Part shown: one piece after another, positions 6,345-10,086 of the stretch | How positions within the stretch are numbered: position 1 is the first letter of the stretch | How the letters are laid out: every line of letters starts with the position of its first letter | Source: SUG2458 sp051872335 | GTDB taxonomy: Bacteria > Bacillota_I > Bacilli_A > RFN20 > CAG-826 | Assembly (NCBI GenBank): GCA_051872335.1 | Contig: JBJEDT010000022.1 | Coordinates: 1 to 10,086 of the forward strand | Direction of reading: 5' to 3' | Length of the DNA stretch: 10,086 bases | Notes under the pieces: model-generated | What the model saw: the letters and a program-made list of their open reading frames with translations, nothing else | Told to the model about the DNA's origin: nothing | Database searches by the model: none | Translations under genes and position numbers: made by a program

Positions 6345-9026
6345 ATGAAAAATAGGTTAATTTTGGCATCACTTTTAACCCTAGGTGCAACACTATCGTT
6401 AGGTTCATGTGATAATCCTAATGTTGTTGAAAGTGAAATAAAAATTGAAGTTACAGGTAGTAATGAAGTTAATATGGGTGACGAACTATTGTTATCTGCT
6501 GAAGTAAGTAATTTAGAAAATTATATTGTAGAATGGAGTTCTTCTAATGAAGAAGTAGCTAGTGTAACTCAAGGCGGAGTTGTTACAGCTCATACTGTCA
6601 CTAAAGATACTAAAGTAGTTATTACAGCATCTGTAAAAGGCTATGATGTAAAATTTGATTTTGAAATTACAGTAAAATTTGTAGATGTAGTAAACGAGGT
6701 AATTGTTTCAATTAGTGGTGCATCTTCTGTAAAAGCTGGTTCAACAATTCAATTAGTTGCAAATGTTCAAAATGCTACAAATACTAATGTTGTATGGACA
6801 TCTTCTAATGAAGGTGTTGCAACAGTAGATGCAAACGGTGTAGTCACAGCAAATGGTGAAGTAGCTGAAGATACAGCTGTTACTATTACTGCTACTTCTG
6901 TTGAAGATAATACAAAACAAGCAACAAAAATTGTTAATGTTATTGCAAAAGATGTACCTCTACCAATTGAAATTTTTGTTGATGGTGCTGATCATGTAAC
7001 AATGGGCTCAACTACTACATTGACCGCACATATCGAACATGCAACTAATGATGCTGTTCAATGGACTTCTTCTGATGAATCAATTGCAACAGTAGATGCA
7101 AATGGTGTCGTTACAGCTTTAACAAAAGATCATAATACAGAAGTTACAATTACTGTTACATCTGTTGAAGATCCAACAAAATATGCATCTCATACTTTAG
7201 AAGTTTGGGTTGGTGCTAATAAATTAGATGATTATTATGTATATCAAATTCAACCAAATAAAAATTATGTTGCTTATAAAGCTAATGGTGGAGTTATTGC
7301 AGGAAATGAAGATCAACAATTTAGTGTTATGAATGAAAATTATGTAGTTGGTGATGATAACTATGTTGATCTAAAACCTGTAACAAAATTCTTTAATACA
7401 TATGATGAAAATGATGATCCAATAGCAAGTCCAGCATATACAGGAGATTGGATATATGATATTACAATTTATTTGAAGAATGATGATTCATCATATACTG
7501 AAATTGATGCAAGTTCTTCTTCTCAATATATTGATCAAATTGATAATGTTCATTGTCAAATTGATTTTAGTGATAACGCTATTGGTAAAGAATTTAAAAT
7601 TACAGTTGAACCTGGTAAATTAACTACTGGCCAAAAAGGCGATCCAGATTATAATGATTATTATGTTGTTAACTATGAATGTATCGTTGATGATGGATAT
7701 AATGTTTATAATAGTAGTGAATTAAGTTATATTGATAATCGTACTGATGAATATGGTCAAGCTTGGAATGAATTAAAAACAGCTAATGGTTTATCCACTT
7801 CTTATTGGCCTTCTAAATTAATTCTACAATCCAATATTTCTATTGTTGCAGATGATTTACCTAGCTTATTCTATATGAAAAAAGGAGATACAGATTTCCC
7901 AAGTGAACAATCTGAAGAAGATCAAAATAGAATTGATGGTTCTTTAAGAGACTGGGTCACAATATATAAGAGATGGTTAGATAGAAATTCATCTTTTGAT
8001 ATTATCGGTAACTACTTTACTTTAGATGCATCATCTATTCCTGTTATTTTATGTGATGAAAATGATTATACAGAAGAAGGTGGATTAATTACCACAAATT
8101 CAGAATTAATGTATATTCAATCAAGAGTAAGTTCAACAGCTATTAATACTGATGCTCCTACAAGTACTTTGAAGAACTTCTATATGAAAGGTAATGCACC
8201 ACGTGTTGAAGATTCTACTAAGGGTGGTGGATTGATCTTTTCAAAACATCAAAGCGTAAAAACTGTTTTTGAAAATATGATTTCACGTGCATGGTTTACA
8301 TCATTTAACCCTGTTGCTAATCATTTTGATGAATTCTCTATCGATAAGTGTAAAGCATTTGATAGCTATTCAAACTTTGTATATTGTTATGGTGCTTTAG
8401 AAGTTAACATTGATGATTGTTATTTCAGTGGTTGTGGAGGACCTGCTATTATTGCTGATGATGTTACAAATAAACAAACTACACATCAACCTTCTAATAT
8501 TTATATTAATAATTCTGTAATTAATGCTTTTGTTGCTGGTACAGAAGGATGGTTCCAAGGTTATGAAGGTGCAGTTGATGCTGCTACAAGTATTAAATCT
8601 TTATCTGCTTTATTTGAAGTATTAGGTAATAAAACATTTGCAAGACAAAAAGCTAATGATACAAGTGAAATACCAACAACATATATGAATTTCATTTGTT
8701 TACACAAAGATGGTTCAGCAGAAGCTATGTCTTCATCTTATTTAACCGGAGAATTAAAAATTGATGATAATGAAACATTTGTATTAGATGGAACTAATGA
8801 ATCTTCTTATTACTATATGTCTACTCAATATAAATCTCCATTATTCCAATCAGCTAAAGGTGGATTTGGATTCTATAATGGTTCTGTATTAGTAGATAAT
8901 CCATTAACTGCAAATGCAATAACTGATAGTTCTCATGATCTATATCAAGGTGATTATCTTGCTTTATTCTTTGACGGAATGATGGTAACATTAGGTTACT
9001 ATACAGCTGGAACAACCTTAGATTAA
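6345..9026 (+). CDS. Surface lipoprotein with three BIG2 Ig-like domains and a probable beta-helix
   Basis: This 893-residue secreted lipoprotein starts MKNRLILASLL and has a lipobox LGSC with Cys22 as the predicted lipidated residue. Three BIG2-type Ig domains follow at about 32-112, 119-200 and 208-288, each with the hallmark W(S/T)SS(N/D)E..(V/I)A(S/T)V...GVVTA. Residues 290-550 are a large Asp/Tyr/Asn-rich region I cannot assign. Residues about 555-735 have short repeated strands with Asn/Cys turns (NFYMKGNA, FSIDKCKAF, VNIDDCYFSGCGG, IYINNSVINAF) of the kind found in right-handed parallel beta-helices, as in pectate-lyase-like proteins. The tail 790-893 is unassigned, and no LPXTG or transmembrane anchor is present. 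GAGAGG (6332-6337) lies 7 nt before the ATG. It is the last gene of the operon, 34 bp after the small anchored protein. Carbohydrate or surface adhesion is plausible but unproven. Confidence 0.92.
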   Translation: MKNRLILASLLTLGATLSLGSCDNPNVVESEIKIEVTGSNEVNMGDELLLSAEVSNLENYIVEWSSSNEEVASVTQGGVVTAHTVTKDTKVVITASVKGYDVKFDFEITVKFVDVVNEVIVSISGASSVKAGSTIQLVANVQNATNTNVVWTSSNEGVATVDANGVVTANGEVAEDTAVTITATSVEDNTKQATKIVNVIAKDVPLPIEIFVDGADHVTMGSTTTLTAHIEHATNDAVQWTSSDESIATVDANGVVTALTKDHNTEVTITVTSVEDPTKYASHTLEVWVGANKLDDYYVYQIQPNKNYVAYKANGGVIAGNEDQQFSVMNENYVVGDDNYVDLKPVTKFFNTYDENDDPIASPAYTGDWIYDITIYLKNDDSSYTEIDASSSSQYIDQIDNVHCQIDFSDNAIGKEFKITVEPGKLTTGQKGDPDYNDYYVVNYECIVDDGYNVYNSSELSYIDNRTDEYGQAWNELKTANGLSTSYWPSKLILQSNISIVADDLPSLFYMKKGDTDFPSEQSEEDQNRIDGSLRDWVTIYKRWLDRNSSFDIIGNYFTLDASSIPVILCDENDYTEEGGLITTNSELMYIQSRVSSTAINTDAPTSTLKNFYMKGNAPRVEDSTKGGGLIFSKHQSVKTVFENMISRAWFTSFNPVANHFDEFSIDKCKAFDSYSNFVYCYGALEVNIDDCYFSGCGGPAIIADDVTNKQTTHQPSNIYINNSVINAFVAGTEGWFQGYEGAVDAATSIKSLSALFEVLGNKTFARQKANDTSEIPTTYMNFICLHKDGSAEAMSSSYLTGELKIDDNETFVLDGTNESSYYYMSTQYKSPLFQSAKGGFGFYNGSVLVDNPLTANAITDSSHDLYQGDYLALFFDGMMVTLGYYTAGTTLD
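6696..7210 (+). repeat. Tandem BIG2 domain repeats at DNA level
   Basis: The second and third BIG2 domains have stayed similar in DNA as well as protein. The 32-bp blocks at 6819-6850 and 7086-7117, encoding ATVDANGVVTA, differ at only three positions. The first domain (about 6438-6680) is clearly more diverged (ASVTQGGVVTA). This suggests a recent duplication or gene conversion of domains 2 and 3, spaced about 267 bp apart. Confidence 0.75.
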
Positions 9027-9030
9027 TAAG

Positions 9031-9057
9031 AAAACCTCTCATTTGAGAGGTTTTTTT
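9031..9057 (+). terminator. Intrinsic terminator of the ABC/lipoprotein operon
   Basis: AAAACCTCTC (9031-9040) pairs perfectly with GAGAGGTTTT (9045-9054) around ATTT, with a T-run at 9051-9057. It begins 4 bp after the TAA of the lipoprotein gene. The A-run on the left arm could give some termination from the opposite strand. Confidence 0.92.
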
Positions 9058-9091
9058 ATTTTATTTTTTATTTAGTTTTTAATACTAGATA

Positions 9092-9120
9092 TCGACAAAT
9101 TTTAATATATTTGGTAGTAT
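9092..9120 (+). promoter_or_regulatory. Candidate promoter of the DedA/acyltransferase gene
   Basis: TCGACA (9092-9097; one change from TTGACA) and TAGTAT (9115-9120; one change from TATAAT) are spaced by exactly 17 bp. Transcription would start near 9127. AGAGGA (9141-9146) and ATG (9150) follow, giving a normal short leader. This is good evidence that the gene originally began at 9150. Confidence 0.55.
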
Positions 9121-9191
9121 AAGTAAGAAATATTTTTCTAAGAGGATTTATGAAAAAGCAAAGATAACAAAAAATATTTATATTTATTTTA

Positions 9192-10049
9192 TTGATTATA
9201 TGTATAGTTGTTCTTTTTTTCTTTTTTAAAGATACCATTTTGATATTATTAAAATATGAAAAAGAAAATAATAATGAAGCAATCAACGAATTTTTAAGAG
9301 ATAAAGGAATCTTAGGAATGCTAATGCTAGTAATCTTACAAGCATTAGATATGGTTGTTGTTTTTATGTCTGCTGAATTAGTTCAAATTCCTGCAGGCAT
9401 ATGCTATCCTTGGTATATTTCTATATTTTTATTAGATTTAGGTGTTTTTATTGGTGCTTCTATTATTTTTATTTTAGTTCGTCTTTTAAAGTTTGACTCT
9501 AGTATTTTTAAAAAAGCATCTAATAAAATTGATAATATGATAAAAAGAGAAAAGAAGCATAGAGGATTTCAATCACTAATGTATATATTATTCATTATGC
9601 CTATCATACCTTTTGGAGCTATATGTTATTATGGTGCATCGACTAAAATGTCTTATAAAAGATATATCTTAACTTGTATTACAGGTGTTTTGCCATCTAT
9701 TTTTATGTCGATTTTTTTGAGTAATATGATTACAGAATTTATTTCGCACGATATTCCTCTTTATATATTAGTTATTATCGCATTAGTTTTTATGATTATA
9801 TTATTCTCCTTATTAACTTTTGTAATTAATAAATTATATTTTATTAATGGAAAAGGAACACCTAATTCAGCTTTTTATTCAATTCTTTTTACAATTATTG
9901 GTTTTATTGTTAAATTAAAAGCAAAGTTAACTTTTGATAAGAAAGATTTAGATAAAATAGATGAGCCATATATAATTTTAACAAATCATCAATCCTTTTT
10001 CGATTTCTATTTTATTGGCAATTTAGTACAACTGTTAACTTTCAATTGA
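9192..10049 (+). CDS. DedA/TVP38-type membrane protein with truncated PlsC-like acyltransferase domain (probably a damaged gene)
   Basis: The open frame encodes 285 residues. Residues about 35-200 are a SNARE-associated/VTT (DedA, TVP38/TMEM64) domain, with ELVQIPAG (62-69), a membrane segment, and MPIIPFGAICYYGAS as the second re-entrant Pro/Gly motif. Two further membrane segments follow (about 190-212, 229-242). From 250 a glycerolipid acyltransferase domain starts: YIILTNHQSFFD holds the NHxxxxD catalytic motif (H266, D271). It stops 14 residues later, whereas such domains need about 150 more residues, including the substrate-binding motifs. The intact fusion would modify membrane phospholipids. 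The start is doubtful. A better ATG at 9150 with AGAGGA just upstream is in the same frame, but TAA at 9165-9167 cuts it after five codons, while codons 9168-9191 still encode a plausible membrane helix. The TTG at 9192 has no ribosome site. An internal ATG at 9318 with AAAGGA upstream would cut the first membrane segment. I regard it as probably a pseudogene. Confidence 0.7.
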   Translation: MIICIVVLFFFFKDTILILLKYEKENNNEAINEFLRDKGILGMLMLVILQALDMVVVFMSAELVQIPAGICYPWYISIFLLDLGVFIGASIIFILVRLLKFDSSIFKKASNKIDNMIKREKKHRGFQSLMYILFIMPIIPFGAICYYGASTKMSYKRYILTCITGVLPSIFMSIFLSNMITEFISHDIPLYILVIIALVFMIILFSLLTFVINKLYFINGKGTPNSAFYSILFTIIGFIVKLKAKLTFDKKDLDKIDEPYIILTNHQSFFDFYFIGNLVQLLTFN

Positions 10050-10086
10050 TGTGAGACTTTTTTGTCCTTGCTTACTTCTTATTGTA
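10047..10086. mobile_element. Possible left end of an IS3-family (IS150-like) insertion sequence, cut by the window edge
   Basis: The coding match to the acyltransferase ends abruptly near 10045. The next bases read TGATGTGAGAC and then a T-run ending TTGTCC (10062-10067). A 5' TG and an internal T-run followed by GTCC are reminiscent of IS150-group inverted repeats, by memory only. The TGA stop of the upstream frame would be supplied by the element. No transposase reading frame or second repeat is inside the window. The alternative is a frameshifted or naturally diverged gene tail. Confidence 0.25.

Noticed and set aside
8854..9042. Reverse-strand open frame of 62 codons
   Set aside because: It lies opposite the well-supported lipoprotein gene and its terminator, with low-complexity His/Gln/Leu content and no ribosome site.
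9068..9286. Reverse-strand open frame of 72 codons
   Set aside because: Lys/Ile/Asn-rich translation of AT-rich DNA opposite the promoter and start of the DedA-type gene; no family resemblance.
10047..10086. TGA read as Trp, extending the last gene
   Set aside because: Reading through gives WCETFLSLLTSYC, which does not resemble the expected acyltransferase continuation. All Trp codons elsewhere are TGG, and the only tRNA-Trp here has anticodon CCA.

Overview
The window is very AT-rich. All seven protein genes and the one tRNA gene lie on the + strand. Purine-rich Shine-Dalgarno sites, short hairpin-plus-T-run terminators, a lipoprotein signal and BIG2-type bacterial Ig domains point to a low-GC Bacillota. 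The likely source is an uncultured gut-type relative of the Erysipelotrichales or Mollicutes. Code 11 fits: every Trp in the reading frames is TGG, and the tRNA-Trp anticodon is CCA. The taxonomic placement is an inference from style, not from a marker gene.

Layout. Positions 1-388 hold no gene. They hold a good match to a class I cyclic-di-GMP (GEMM-I) riboswitch aptamer (about 115-176). The 3' part of the aptamer is also the 5' arm of a strong intrinsic terminator (165-208). A further stretch able to fold leads up to yqeY (392-820). A tRNA-Trp gene with encoded CCA (874-947) and its terminator follow. Next is a monocistronic gene of unknown function with a restriction-endonuclease-like PD...SIK pattern (1044-1865), whose terminator overlaps its own stop codon.

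From 1937 to 9057 there is one apparent four-gene operon. It encodes a YwaF-like membrane protein fused to an ABC ATPase (2008-4197), a large ABC-2-type permease (4199-5866), a small signal-anchored extracellular protein (5876-6310), and a lipoprotein with three BIG2 domains plus a probable beta-helix (6345-9026). The first two genes are 1 bp apart. The ATPase and permease should form one transporter. The two surface proteins are plausible partners or cargo, but nothing in the sequence fixes the substrate.

The last gene (9192-10049) is a DedA/TVP38-type membrane protein whose C-terminal acyltransferase domain breaks off just after its NHxxxxD motif. Its natural ATG (9150) is separated from the body by an in-frame TAA. 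Its final TGA coincides with what could be the left end of an IS3-family element. The gene therefore looks damaged at both ends.

The most interesting items are the riboswitch with no obvious c-di-GMP target, the YwaF-ABC fusion operon with its surface proteins, and the nuclease-like orphan beside the tRNA.
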